Assembly: GCA_963731615.1 (NCBI GenBank) | Contig: CAVSWD010000004.1 | Span: forward strand, 73,160-137,159 | DNA from: Gaiellasilicea sp963731615 | GTDB taxonomy: Bacteria > Actinomycetota > Thermoleophilia > Gaiellales > Gaiellaceae | Direction of reading: 5' to 3' | Length of the DNA: 64,000 nucleotides | In this document: positions 42,076 to 50,379 of the stretch, one piece after another | Numbering within the stretch: the stretch's first letter is position 1 | How the letters are laid out: each line of letters starts with the position of its first letter | The notes under the pieces: generated by a model | Told to the model about the DNA's origin: nothing | Seen by the model: the letters and a program-made list of their open reading frames with translations, nothing else | Databases searched by the model: none | Made by a program: the position numbers and the translations under genes

Positions 42076-42882
42076 CTACGTGGCGGCGGCCTCGTACGAG
42101 TGGAGGTGATCCTTGAGCTTGTGGCGGATGCCCCCGAGGATCTGGGAGACGCGCGATTCGCTGACGCCGAGCATCCTGCCGATCTCTGCACCCGGCAGCT
42201 CCTGGACGTGCACGAGCGCGAGCACCTGGCGCTCCCGGTCGGAGAGCCGCGCGATCGCAGTCCGGACGGCGGCGTTCCGGTCGGCGCCGAGCAGCGTCGT
42301 CTCTGGCTCGTGCTCGCCCTCCGGCGCCTGAATCGTGTCGCCGATCTCGAGCACGGTCGCGTCGTCCCGGCTCTGGCCGGGAGCGTTCAGAGACGTGACC
42401 TCCGAGCGCTCGATGTCCTCGAGGCTCGCGCGGAGCTCGTCGACGGTCGTGCCGAGCTGGGCGGCAAGCTCGGTCTCGGTCGGCATCCTGCCCGTGCGCG
42501 CGAAGAACGACTCGCGGTCACGCTCGATGCGCCGGCCGGCGCGCCGGACCGAGCGCGAGGCCCAATCCTGCTTGCGCAGCTCGTCGACGAGAGCGCCGGC
42601 GATGCGCGTCCAGGCGTACTGCTCGAAGCTCGCGCCCCGCGCCGGATCGAACCGGTCGATCGCCTCCAGCAGCGCGACGAGGCCCGACGAGGCCAGATCG
42701 TCGAGCTCGCAGTGCGCCGGCAGCTCCCGCACCTTCCGCGACGCGATGTAGCGGACCATCGGTGCGTAGGCGAGCACCAGGCGGTCGCGGGAGCTCGTGT
42801 CACGCCGCTCCTTCCAGGCCCGCCAGAGCTGCTCGGCCTCGTTGGCGGTGAGCCGTTTCGCGCCGGTGCTGAGAGTGGACAT
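42076..42882 (-). CDS. RNA polymerase sigma factor, FliA/WhiG type
   Basis: This 268-residue sigma-70 family protein has three regions. Region 2 is about 18-95 (DRLVLAYAPMVRYIASRKVRELPAHCELDDLASSGLVALLEAIDRFDPARGASFEQYAWTRI). Region 3 is about 120-165 (GRMPTETELAAQLGTTVDELRAS) and region 4 about 210-260 (RLSDRERQVLALVHVQELPGAEIGRMLGVSESRVSQI). The order and spacing match the flagellar/sporulation group (FliA, WhiG). No flagellar gene lies in the window. Plus-strand 42928-42935 reads as GCCGATAG on the gene's strand, close to a FliA -10, hinting at autoregulation, but no matching -35 is present. Start ATG 42882. Confidence 0.9.
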   Translation of the reverse strand: MSTLSTGAKRLTANEAEQLWRAWKERRDTSSRDRLVLAYAPMVRYIASRKVRELPAHCELDDLASSGLVALLEAIDRFDPARGASFEQYAWTRIAGALVDELRKQDWASRSVRRAGRRIERDRESFFARTGRMPTETELAAQLGTTVDELRASLEDIERSEVTSLNAPGQSRDDATVLEIGDTIQAPEGEHEPETTLLGADRNAAVRTAIARLSDRERQVLALVHVQELPGAEIGRMLGVSESRVSQILGGIRHKLKDHLHSYEAAAT

Positions 42883-42971
42883 CGTCGGTGCCTCCGCAGA
42901 TAGGGAAATTGCTGAGCCGCTCGTCCTCTATCGGCGCGCCTTTCGCCCGAGCACCAGACCTCTTTCGCGCT

Positions 42972-43628
42972 CTAGGGATCCCCGATTCGGGTGACGCGTG
43001 GAGTGCCTGCGTAGCGGAAGCCGAGCGCGCGAACCGCGCCGCCGTCGATCAGCGCCTGCTCGAGCACCTCGGTGGCAACTCCGCCGACCAGGCGGTAGAG
43101 GAAGGGCGTCCACTCGAACACCTGCTCCACGAACCGCTCCGCCAGCTCGCGCCGGAGCGCCTCGAAGCCGTGGAGGCCGAGATGGTCGGCCTTCCACTCA
43201 TCGGTGAGTGCGTCGAGCGACGCGGGCGCCTCGCCCCGCCCGTCGGCGGCGAGTGCCCGCTGCTGCCCGTAGAACCAGTCGAGCGTCGGCTCGTCGACTA
43301 GATCCCAGCCGAATTCGTCGAGCAGCAGCATCCCGCCGGGTTCGAGCAGCTCGACGATCAGGTCGAGCGCCCGCGCGAGGTCGCGAATGTGGTGCAGCGA
43401 CAACGAGGCGATAACGGCGTCGTAGGGGCCGTCGGACGGCTCGAGATCCTCGAGTCGGATCCGGCGAAAGCCGTCCCCGTGCGGCGCGCGCGGGTCGATG
43501 CCGAGGACGTCGTAGCCGGCGACCGCGAGCGCGGTCGTCAGCTCACCCTGGCCGCACCCGACCTCGAGCACCCGTGCCGGCGGCGCCGGCAGGTGTCCAC
43601 GCACGAACTCGTCGAACGGCTTCGTCAA
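42972..43628 (-). CDS. Class I SAM-dependent methyltransferase
   Basis: The 218-residue protein is taken from TTG 43628, which overlaps the stop of the upstream YdcF-like gene (TTGA); a longer version from ATG 43667 is possible. The core shows ARVLEVGCGQGELTTALAVAGYDVLGIDP (SAM loop and acidic strand 2), YDAVIASLSLHHIRD (motif II/III) and LLEPGGMLLLDEFGWD. The C-terminal third contains a helical cap (WKADHLGLHGFEALRRELAERF) common in small-molecule methyltransferases. Substrate unknown. Confidence 0.85.
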   Translation of the reverse strand: MTKPFDEFVRGHLPAPPARVLEVGCGQGELTTALAVAGYDVLGIDPRAPHGDGFRRIRLEDLEPSDGPYDAVIASLSLHHIRDLARALDLIVELLEPGGMLLLDEFGWDLVDEPTLDWFYGQQRALAADGRGEAPASLDALTDEWKADHLGLHGFEALRRELAERFVEQVFEWTPFLYRLVGGVATEVLEQALIDGGAVRALGFRYAGTPRVTRIGDP

Positions 43629-44146
43629 CAGTCCCTCTGGACGTTCGCGTAGGCCAGCTTCGCCCACTCGAGCGTGATCCAGAACGGCAGCAGCAGACGG
43701 GGGTTGGGAGCGCCAACGAGGTCGAGCTCGCCTCGGAAGCAGCGCTCGAGGATCTGGCGCGCCCGCAGGAGGTGGAAGCGCGAGCTGACGACGACGAGCG
43801 AGTCCCAGTCGCGCTCCCGCGCGAGCCGGCCGGCGAGCCGGGCCTCGCCCTGCGTCGAATACGGGTCGGGACGGATGCAGACGACGCGTTCGGGATCACG
43901 GTCGCGGCAAAGGCGGTTCGCCTCAGGCCAGTTCGGGTTGAGGCCGTCGGAGATGACGAGAACCGGTGCCACCCCGCGGCTGACGAGCTCGACCGCCACC
44001 GGCAGGCGCGACTTCTGCCCGGCGAGGACCATCACCGCATCGGCCGTCGTGACCTCGTCGTCGTCGTAGAGGATGAAGAGCGGCACGCTCGCGACGGCCA
44101 GCACGGCCAGCACGACGAGAGAGATCAAGAGGAGGGGTCTGCGCAC
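43625..44146 (-). CDS. YdcF/DUF218 family membrane protein
   Basis: The 173-residue protein is taken from GTG 44146. One N-terminal helix (RPLLLISLVVLAVLAVASVPLFIL) anchors a DUF218 domain facing outside. Domain blocks include ADAVMVLAGQKSRLPVAVELVSRG, VLVISDG, YSTQGEARLAGRLARERDWDSLVVVSSRFHLLRARQILERCF. Related proteins include SanA and ElyC, involved in envelope integrity in enterobacteria; the biochemical function is unresolved. An ATG at 44194 would add 16 residues overlapping the divergent gene. The stop overlaps the methyltransferase start. Confidence 0.83.
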   Translation of the reverse strand: MRRPLLLISLVVLAVLAVASVPLFILYDDDEVTTADAVMVLAGQKSRLPVAVELVSRGVAPVLVISDGLNPNWPEANRLCRDRDPERVVCIRPDPYSTQGEARLAGRLARERDWDSLVVVSSRFHLLRARQILERCFRGELDLVGAPNPRLLLPFWITLEWAKLAYANVQRDC

Positions 44147-44169
44147 ATGCTGGAGCCTACGGTCAGCGG

Positions 44170-45165
44170 ATGAGGGTCGGACTCGAGGAGGCACGGCGGA
44201 TCGCGGTGCGCGCGCAGGCGCTCGACGGCTCGGCGTCCGGCGTGCTCGAGACCGTGCGCCGGCTCGGCTTCCTCCAGATCGACGTCGTCCAGCCGGTGGA
44301 GCGGCCGCAGCACCTCGTCCTCTTCAGCCGGCTCGGGCCAGCCTACGACCGCGCCGAGCTCGACCGGCTGCTCTGGGAGCAACGCGCGCTCTTCGAGTGG
44401 GACGCGTTCATCTACCCGATCGAGGATTTGCCGCTCGTACGCGGGCGGATTCGGAACTTCCGCCGCTCGCAGCGCACCAAGGGCGAGCGCTGGGTGCGGG
44501 AGTTCCTGACCGAGAACCGCGCCTTCAAGAACTACGTGCTGCGCGAGCTCGAGCAGCGCGGCCCGCTGCTCTCACGCGAGCTCGAGGACCGCTCGAAGGG
44601 CGAGCGCGAGCGGCACCGCTGGTGGGGCGCGCGCAAGGTCGGCCTGATGCTGATGTCGCTCCACCTCTACGGCGAGATCACGATCGTCGGCCGTCAGGGC
44701 CAGCAGCGGCTCTGGGATCTCACCTCGCGCTGGTGGCCGGAGACCGAGACGGTGCCGATCCAGGAAGCCCGACGGATCCGCGAGGAGCGCCGCTTGCGCA
44801 CCCAGGGTGTCCGGCTCGTCAGGGGCGAGTGGGAGGCGCATCCGGACGCGACCGACGGGCCGGTGCCGGACCGAGCCGTCCTCCTCTCCCCCTTCGACCG
44901 GCTGGTCTACGACCGCGCCCGCGCCGAGGCACTCTGGGGCTTCCGCTACCGGCTGGAAATGTTCGTCCCGAAGGCGAAGCGCGAGTTCGGCTACTACGTG
45001 CTGCCGCTCCTCGTCGGCGACGAGCTCGTCGGCCGCGCCGAGCCGCGCTTCGACCGCAAGACCGGCGTGCTCGAGCTGCTCGGCGCCTGGGGCGATACCT
45101 CCGGGCTCGACGAGGCTTTGGGCGACCTTGCCGCCTGGCTGGGCGCCGGTAGCATCAGCAAGTAG
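44170..45165 (+). CDS. YcaQ/AlkZ-type (HTH_42) DNA glycosylase-like winged-helix protein
   Basis: This 331-residue protein starts at ATG 44170. The N-terminal helix carries LGFLQIDVVQPVERPQHLVLFSRLG, in which Q36-I37-D38 is the QxD catalytic motif of the YcaQ branch. Winged-helix repeats follow (RELEQRGPLLSRELEDRS, WWGARKVGLMLMSLHLYGEITIVGRQGQQRLWDLTSRWWP). The C-terminal beta-barrel is LLSPFDRLVYDRARAEALWGFRYRLEMFVPKAKREFGYYVLPLL. YcaQ unhooks interstrand crosslinks caused by nitrogen mustards, and AlkZ gives self-resistance to azinomycin. Here it is a housekeeping-type copy beside metabolic genes. Its stop shares one base with the next start. Confidence 0.88.
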   Translation: MRVGLEEARRIAVRAQALDGSASGVLETVRRLGFLQIDVVQPVERPQHLVLFSRLGPAYDRAELDRLLWEQRALFEWDAFIYPIEDLPLVRGRIRNFRRSQRTKGERWVREFLTENRAFKNYVLRELEQRGPLLSRELEDRSKGERERHRWWGARKVGLMLMSLHLYGEITIVGRQGQQRLWDLTSRWWPETETVPIQEARRIREERRLRTQGVRLVRGEWEAHPDATDGPVPDRAVLLSPFDRLVYDRARAEALWGFRYRLEMFVPKAKREFGYYVLPLLVGDELVGRAEPRFDRKTGVLELLGAWGDTSGLDEALGDLAAWLGAGSISK

Positions 45166-46316
45166 TGGACTTCGAGACCCGCGCCATCCACGAGGGCCAG
45201 GAGCCCGATCCCGCGACCGGCGCGATCATCACGCCGATCTACCAGACGTCGACGTTCGTCCAGGAGGCGGTCGGCGTCCACAAGGGCTACGACTACGCGC
45301 GGGTCGCCAACCCGACGCGGACTGCGCTCCAGGTGGCGCTCGCCTCGCTCGAGAACGCCGAGTACGGGATCGCGTTCTCCTCCGGCCTCGGCGCGACGAC
45401 GACGCTGATGCACCTCGTGAATCCGGGCGACCGGGTCGTCCTGATCGCCGATGTCTACGGCGGCGTCTACCGGATGACCTCGCAGGTGTACGAGCCGAAG
45501 GGCTACCTCTTCGACTACGTGCCGGCGGCGGAGTTCGCGAACCTCGCCGAGCGGCTCGACGAGCAGACGCGCATGGTCTGGATCGAGAGCCCCTCGAACC
45601 CGATGCTGAACGTGGTCGACATCAGCGCCGCCGCCGACGCCGCGCACGCGGCCGGAGCGATCCTGGTCGTCGACAACACTTTCGCGACCCCGTACCTGCA
45701 GAATCCGCTCGACCTTGGCGCCGACGCCGTCGTCCACTCGACGACGAAGTACCTCGGCGGCCACTCGGACGTCGTCGGCGGCTTCGTCGGCACCAACGAC
45801 CCGACGATCGCGGAGCGCCTCTACTTCCTGCAGAAGTCGCTCGGCGCCGTGCCGGGGCCGTTCGACTCCTGGCTCGTGCTGCGCGGGATCAAGACGCTCG
45901 CAGTCCGGATGCGCCAGCACTGCGAGAACGCGCGGGCGATCGCCGGCTGGCTCGAGCAGCAGCCGGGTGTCGAGCGGGTGCTCTACCCCGGTCTGCCGGC
46001 ACATCCCGGCCACGAGATCGCGAAGCGGCAGATGCGCGACTTCGGCGGCATGATCTCATTGCTCGTCGACACCGAGCAGACCGCGGTCGAGCTCGTCGGC
46101 AGGACAAAGCTGTTCCAGCTCGCCGAGTCGCTCGGAGGCGTCGAGAGCATGATCGAGCACCCGGCGCGGATGACGCATGCCTCCACCGCCGACGCGCCGT
46201 TCGCGGCGCCGCGAAACCTGATCCGCCTCTCGGTCGGGATCGAGTCGGTCGACGACCTGATCGCGGACCTGGCCTCCGCGCTCGTGCCGGCTGCCGCCGC
46301 CGCCCGCCCGAGTTAG
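45165..46316 (+). CDS. metB: Cystathionine gamma-synthase/lyase family PLP enzyme
   Basis: This 383-residue protein starts at GTG 45165, overlapping the preceding TAG by one base. Fold-type I PLP features: YDYARVANPTRTALQ (phosphate-binding Tyr/Arg), SSGLGATTTLMHLVNPGDRVV, VDNTFATPYLQNPLDLGADAVVHSTTKYLGGHSD with PLP-lysine K195, and RLSVGIESVDDLIADL. It joins cysteine with an activated homoserine, or cleaves cystathionine, in methionine/cysteine interconversion; which direction cannot be decided from sequence. The gene is followed by an MBL-fold protein. Confidence 0.88.
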   Translation: MDFETRAIHEGQEPDPATGAIITPIYQTSTFVQEAVGVHKGYDYARVANPTRTALQVALASLENAEYGIAFSSGLGATTTLMHLVNPGDRVVLIADVYGGVYRMTSQVYEPKGYLFDYVPAAEFANLAERLDEQTRMVWIESPSNPMLNVVDISAAADAAHAAGAILVVDNTFATPYLQNPLDLGADAVVHSTTKYLGGHSDVVGGFVGTNDPTIAERLYFLQKSLGAVPGPFDSWLVLRGIKTLAVRMRQHCENARAIAGWLEQQPGVERVLYPGLPAHPGHEIAKRQMRDFGGMISLLVDTEQTAVELVGRTKLFQLAESLGGVESMIEHPARMTHASTADAPFAAPRNLIRLSVGIESVDDLIADLASALVPAAAAARPS

Positions 46317-46321
46317 TTGCT

Positions 46322-47161
46322 CTGAGCAACGTTCTCCCGATCGACCTGCTGCACGGCGGCGCGGCCCGGACGATCGGGTCGTACCTTCTGGACACGTCCG
46401 AGGGACTGTCCCTCTTCGATTGCGGCCCCGCGAGCTGCATTCCGGCGCTGAAGGCCGGGCTCGCCGAACGCGGCCACGAGCTCGGCGACGTCCGCCACCT
46501 CCTTCTCTCGCACATCCACCTCGACCATGCGGGCGCCGCCGGCTCGCTCGTGCGGGAGCACCGCGGGCTGCAGGTCTGGGTCTCGGAGATCGGCGCGCCG
46601 CATCTGCTCGATCCCTCCCGGCTCGAGCGAAGCGCACGCCGGCTCTACGGCGACGCCTTCGACGAGCTCTGGGGCGAGCTCGCGCCCGTGCCGGAGGCGA
46701 ACCTGCAGATCGCGGCCGACCGCGCTGCCGGGCTCAAGGTCTTCGCAGCGCCGGGCCACGCCTCGCACCACGTCTGCTACTTCGACGGCTCCACGCTCTA
46801 CGCAGGCGACGCCGCCGGCGTCCGGATCCAGCCGCACCGGTCGGTGCTGCCGCCGACGCCGCCGCCGGACGTCGACGTCGAGGCGTGGTACCGCACACTC
46901 GAGGAGATCGAGCGGAGCGCGCCGAAGCGGCTCGCGCTGACGCACTTCGGCTTCGCGGACGATGTCAGCCGCCACCTCACCGAGCTCCGCGGGCGGCTCG
47001 ACGCCTGGTCGACACGGGTCGAGGAAGGTGCGAGCGAAGAGGAATTCGTTGCCGCCGCGAGAGCCGACCTGCCGCCGGAGGAGGCCGACGCGTACGACCG
47101 AGCGATGCCGTTCTGGCAGTCCTATGCAGGCCTGCGGCGCTACTGGGACACGAGGGAGTGA
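46322..47161 (+). CDS. MBL-fold metallo-hydrolase, probable CTG start
   Basis: The frame encodes a 279-residue metallo-beta-lactamase-fold protein. It has the zinc motif HIHLDHAG (HxHxDH, about residues 63-70), a downstream histidine in APGHASHHV, an aspartate in YAGDAAG and a C-terminal His in LALTHFGF. No ATG, GTG or TTG precedes the conserved N-terminal strand (LPIDLLHGGAARTIGSYLL). CTG 46322, five bases after the metB stop, is the only plausible initiator unless a base is wrong. The family hydrolyses thioesters, lactones or glutathione conjugates; the substrate is unknown. Confidence 0.78.
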   Translation: MSNVLPIDLLHGGAARTIGSYLLDTSEGLSLFDCGPASCIPALKAGLAERGHELGDVRHLLLSHIHLDHAGAAGSLVREHRGLQVWVSEIGAPHLLDPSRLERSARRLYGDAFDELWGELAPVPEANLQIAADRAAGLKVFAAPGHASHHVCYFDGSTLYAGDAAGVRIQPHRSVLPPTPPPDVDVEAWYRTLEEIERSAPKRLALTHFGFADDVSRHLTELRGRLDAWSTRVEEGASEEEFVAAARADLPPEEADAYDRAMPFWQSYAGLRRYWDTRE

Positions 47162-47192
47162 GTCGGGCGCCGAGCGGTTGGGCGTTGCGGAT

Positions 47193-47227
47193 TTGACAGC
47201 GCTTTAATACAACCGTATAGTTGTATT
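47193..47227 (+). promoter_or_regulatory. Leaderless promoter with overlapping ArsR-type operator
   Basis: TTGACA (47193-47198) and TATAGT (47216-47221) are spaced by exactly 17 bases. The expected start of transcription, about seven bases after the -10, coincides with the GTG start codon at 47228. An inverted repeat AATACAAC (47206-47213) / GTTGTATT (47220-47227) straddles the -10. Binding of the regulator encoded next would therefore block RNA polymerase. The region is also the most AT-rich in its neighbourhood. Confidence 0.8.
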
Positions 47228-47569
47228 GTGCAGATCGTCGCCCCCTCCTATGACCGCATGTTCGGCGCCCTGGCCGACCACACCAGGCGCGACATCGTGC
47301 GCCGTGCGATCGGCGGTGAGGAGGGTGTCGCAGAGCTCGCCGGTCACTACCCCATGAGCTTCGCGGCGGTGCAGAAGCACGTCGCCATCCTCGAGCGAGC
47401 GGGGTTGGTCACCAAGCAGCGCATCGGGCGACGCAAGGTCGTCCGCACCAACCTCGACGGACTCCGCCTGGCGCGCCGCCTGCTCGACCAGTACGACGAG
47501 CTCTGGCGCGGTCGGATCGACCGCATGACCGAGCTCGTCACCGAGAACACAAAGGAGACAGACCGATGA
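47228..47569 (+). CDS. ArsR-family winged-helix regulator
   Basis: This 113-residue protein starts at GTG 47228, at or within one base of its predicted transcript start. The winged-helix shows MFGALADHTRRDIVRRAIGGEEGVAELAGHYPMSFAAVQKHVAILERAGLVTKQRIGRRKVVRTNLDGLRLA, the pattern of ArsR regulators paired with AHSA1/SRPBCC proteins. No cysteine metal site is present, so it is not a metal sensor; the signal is unknown. The stop overlaps the SRPBCC start (ATGA), defining an operon. Confidence 0.9.
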   Translation: MQIVAPSYDRMFGALADHTRRDIVRRAIGGEEGVAELAGHYPMSFAAVQKHVAILERAGLVTKQRIGRRKVVRTNLDGLRLARRLLDQYDELWRGRIDRMTELVTENTKETDR

Positions 47570-48072
47570 CCGTCACCGCCATCCGCAAGGACCCCGATAC
47601 CCTGACCATGACCGTGGATGCCGAGTTCGAGGCACCAGCCGATCGGGTGTGGCAGCTGTGGGCGGATCCGCGCCAGCTCGAGCGCTGGTGGGGACCTCCG
47701 ACCTACCCGGCCACCGTCGACTCACACGATCTGCGGCCTGGTGGTCGCGTCGTGTACCACATGACCGGGCCTGACGGCGACCAGCCGAGAGGCTTTTGGG
47801 AGATCGTCGAAGCCGATGCGCCCCACTCCATCGTGTTCCGCGGTGGCTTCGCCAACGACGACGGCTCGCCGAACACCGACATGCCGATGAACACGTTCCG
47901 CGTCACGATCGACGAGGTCGGCGACGGCCGGACCCGGATGTCGATCGCGAGCATCTTCCCAAGCACCGAGGCAATGGAGCAGGTCCTCGCCATGGGCATG
48001 GAGGAAGGCCTGAGGCAGGCGGTTGGCCAGATCGACGCGATCCTGGCCGGGAGCGCCATCCGCTCGGTCTGA
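47566..48072 (+). CDS. AHSA1/SRPBCC domain protein
   Basis: This 168-residue START-like protein has the AHSA1 pattern: VDAEFEAPADRVWQLWADPRQLERWWGPPTYPATVDSHDLRPGGRVVYHMTGPDG, FWEIVEADAPHSIVFRGGF and a C-terminal helix EQVLAMGMEEGLRQAVGQIDAIL. Bacterial ArsR-AHSA1 pairs are common; the domain probably binds a small hydrophobic ligand. It is translationally coupled to the regulator upstream and followed by an alpha/beta hydrolase 87 bases further. Confidence 0.9.
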   Translation: MTVTAIRKDPDTLTMTVDAEFEAPADRVWQLWADPRQLERWWGPPTYPATVDSHDLRPGGRVVYHMTGPDGDQPRGFWEIVEADAPHSIVFRGGFANDDGSPNTDMPMNTFRVTIDEVGDGRTRMSIASIFPSTEAMEQVLAMGMEEGLRQAVGQIDAILAGSAIRSV

Positions 48073-48159
48073 CGAGCGAGGCCGGCACCTGACCCAACCG
48101 ATGAGAACGACGGCCGCACGCAGTCTGAACACCGCTGGACACATGGAAAGGAAAAGACG

Positions 48160-49040
48160 ATGAAGAGCACACTCGCTGAGCCGACCACACACACCGTGGA
48201 CTCCCCTGGCGCCACCCTGACCTTCGACGTTCGGCGCAATGACGACACAACCGAGCCGCCCCTGTTCCTCATCGGCTCGCCGATGGGCGCCGCCGACTTC
48301 GGCACTCTGTCGGCTACTTCCCGGACCGGACGGTCGTCACCTATGACCCGCGCGGGGCCGAGCGCAGCACGAAGGCCGATCCGACTACCGAATCGACGCC
48401 CGACGAGCATTCGGACGACCTGCATCGGATCATCCTTGCGCTGAACGCCGGGCCGGTCGACCTCTTCGCGAGCAGCGGCGGTGCGGTGAACGCGCTCGCC
48501 CTCGTCGCGAAGCAGCCGGAGGATGTGCGGACCCTCGTCGCGCATGAGCCGCCGGCCGCCTCGGCTCTCCCCGATCGCGAGAACGCGCAGGCTGCGGCTC
48601 GCGCCATAAGCGAGACGTACAAGCGCAGCGGTTGGGGGGCGGGGATGGCGCACTTCATGGCAGTCGTCAGCCACCAGGGCGAGTTCCCCGACGACTATGC
48701 GCAGAAGGCCGCGCCTGATCCCGCAATGTTCGGGTTGCCGACCGAAGACGACGGCTTACGGACCGATGTGATGCTCGCGCAGAACCTGGTCAGCTGCACG
48801 CACTACGAGCATGACTTCGACGCGCTGCGGTCGGCGTCCACCCGGATCGTCCTGGCCGCGGGTGCCGAGTCGGCCGGGGAGATGGCCCACCGCGGGGCCG
48901 TCGCCATTGCCAAGCGACTGGGGACCGAGCCGGTCACCTTCCCGAGCAACCACGGTGGGTTCCTCGGCGGGGAGTACGGTCAGCAGGGCGACCCTGAAGG
49001 GTTCGCGGCGAAGCTGCGGGAAGTCCTCACGGAGACATAA
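48160..49040 (+). CDS. Alpha/beta-hydrolase, frameshifted near 48309
   Basis: ATG 48160 follows AAAGGAAAAG. The first 50 residues (FDVRRNDDTTEPPLFLIGSPMGAADFGTL) are the oxyanion entry of an alpha/beta hydrolase. The frame then breaks. Reinstating one G at about 48309 (CTGTCGG to CTGGTCGG) gives VGYFPDRTVVTYDPRGAERS, the nucleophile region DLFASSGGAVNALALV (Ser elbow) and the remainder down to TAA 49040, with a catalytic His in FPSNHGGFLGGEYG. The corrected protein is about 293 residues. Substrate unknown; it is likely controlled by the ArsR gene two positions upstream. Confidence 0.8.
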
Positions 49041-49077
49041 GTGCTGCTCTTTCGACACATCCGCGTGCTCGAGCGCG

Positions 49078-50379
49078 CTACGCCCACCCCGTCACCAGCC
49101 AGCGGCGGCCTGCGAAGCGCCAGAGCATCAGCGCGAGCCGGACGACGATCAGCGCGCAGATCGCGGCCCAGACGCCGACGACGCCCCAGTCGAAGGCGAG
49201 CGCGGCAAGCGAGAGGCCGGCGCAGACGACGAAGGCGGCGACCATCGACGCGGCAAGGAACGGCCCGTCGCTGGCGCCGATCAGGATCCCGTCGAGCGCG
49301 AAGACGGCACCGTTCAGAGGCTGCATCAGCGCGAAGATGATCCAGATCGCTCCGGCGCGCTCGAGCACGAGCTCGTCGCCCGTGAAGGCGCGCGGCAGCA
49401 GGGGCTCGAGCAGGAGCAACGCGCCGGCGAACGCAAGCCCTGCGTAGACCGCAAGCCAGATCATCCGCGCGCTCGCGTCGAAGGCCCGCTCGGTGTCGCC
49501 GGCGCCGAGCGCCCGGCCGACGAGCACCTGGCCTGCGATCGCGATCGCGTCGAGCACGAGCGCGAGAAAGATCCACAGCTGGAACGCGATCTGGTGTGCG
49601 GCGATCGACGCGTCGCCGAAGCGCGTGATCACCGCACCGGCGACCACGAACGCCCCCATCAGCGCGACGGTGCGGACGAAGATGTAGCGGCCGACGCTGA
49701 TCAGCCGCCGCATCAGGTCGAGCCGGGGCCGCAGATCGCGTCCCGCCGAGCGCAGCAGCGCGGCGACGAACGCGATGCCCATCACGGTCTGGCCGACGGC
49801 AGTCGCGGCGGCGGAGCCCTCGATCCCCCAGTCGAGCCCGTAGACGAAGAAGACGTTGAGGACGATGTTGACCGCATTGCCCGCGACGAGGATCAGGAAC
49901 GGGGTCCGCAGGTCGGCGACGCCGCGGAGGTAGCCCTGCGAGCCAAGCGCGATGAAGGCGGACGGGAGCCCGAGTGCGACGATCCGGAGGTACGAGACGG
50001 CGTAATCGGCCGCCTCGTCGTCGGCGCCCATCAGCTCGACGAGGGCCGGGGCGAAGACGGCGACCACCGCGGCGAGGACGATCCCGACCGCGAGGCAGAG
50101 CCAGAGAGCCTGCGCGCCGAGCCGCCGCGCCGCCTGCTCCTGGCCCGCGCCGGAGGCCCGCCCGACCTGCGCGGTCGTCCCGTACTGGAGGAAGTTGAAG
50201 ATCGCGAAGAGCGTCGTCAGGATCACCGCGCTGACGCCGAGCGCGGCCAGCTGCGAGCGGCCGAGATGCCCGACGACGGCCGTGTCGACGAGGATGTACG
50301 ACGGCTCGGCGGCGAGCGCACCCAGCGCCGGGACGGCGAGCCGGAGGATTTCGCGGTCGTACTGAGACCGAAATCTCAC
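49078..50379 (-). CDS. MATE family efflux transporter (DinF-like)
   Basis: The 433-residue protein has 12 predicted helices in two homologous halves. GTG 50379 overlaps the glycosyltransferase stop (GTGA). MATE motifs visible are LAAEPSYILVDTAVVGHLGRSQLAALGVSAVIL, a QYGTTAQVGRASGAG loop, GQTVMGIAFVAAL in the first half and DASIAAHQIAFQLW with AGQVLVGRALGAGD in the second. It exports a cationic or lipid-like compound using a sodium or proton gradient. It ends the SDR-glucosidase-GT4-MATE operon and might export a product of the glycosyltransferase (inference). Confidence 0.9.
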   Translation of the reverse strand: MRFRSQYDREILRLAVPALGALAAEPSYILVDTAVVGHLGRSQLAALGVSAVILTTLFAIFNFLQYGTTAQVGRASGAGQEQAARRLGAQALWLCLAVGIVLAAVVAVFAPALVELMGADDEAADYAVSYLRIVALGLPSAFIALGSQGYLRGVADLRTPFLILVAGNAVNIVLNVFFVYGLDWGIEGSAAATAVGQTVMGIAFVAALLRSAGRDLRPRLDLMRRLISVGRYIFVRTVALMGAFVVAGAVITRFGDASIAAHQIAFQLWIFLALVLDAIAIAGQVLVGRALGAGDTERAFDASARMIWLAVYAGLAFAGALLLLEPLLPRAFTGDELVLERAGAIWIIFALMQPLNGAVFALDGILIGASDGPFLAASMVAAFVVCAGLSLAALAFDWGVVGVWAAICALIVVRLALMLWRFAGRRWLVTGWA

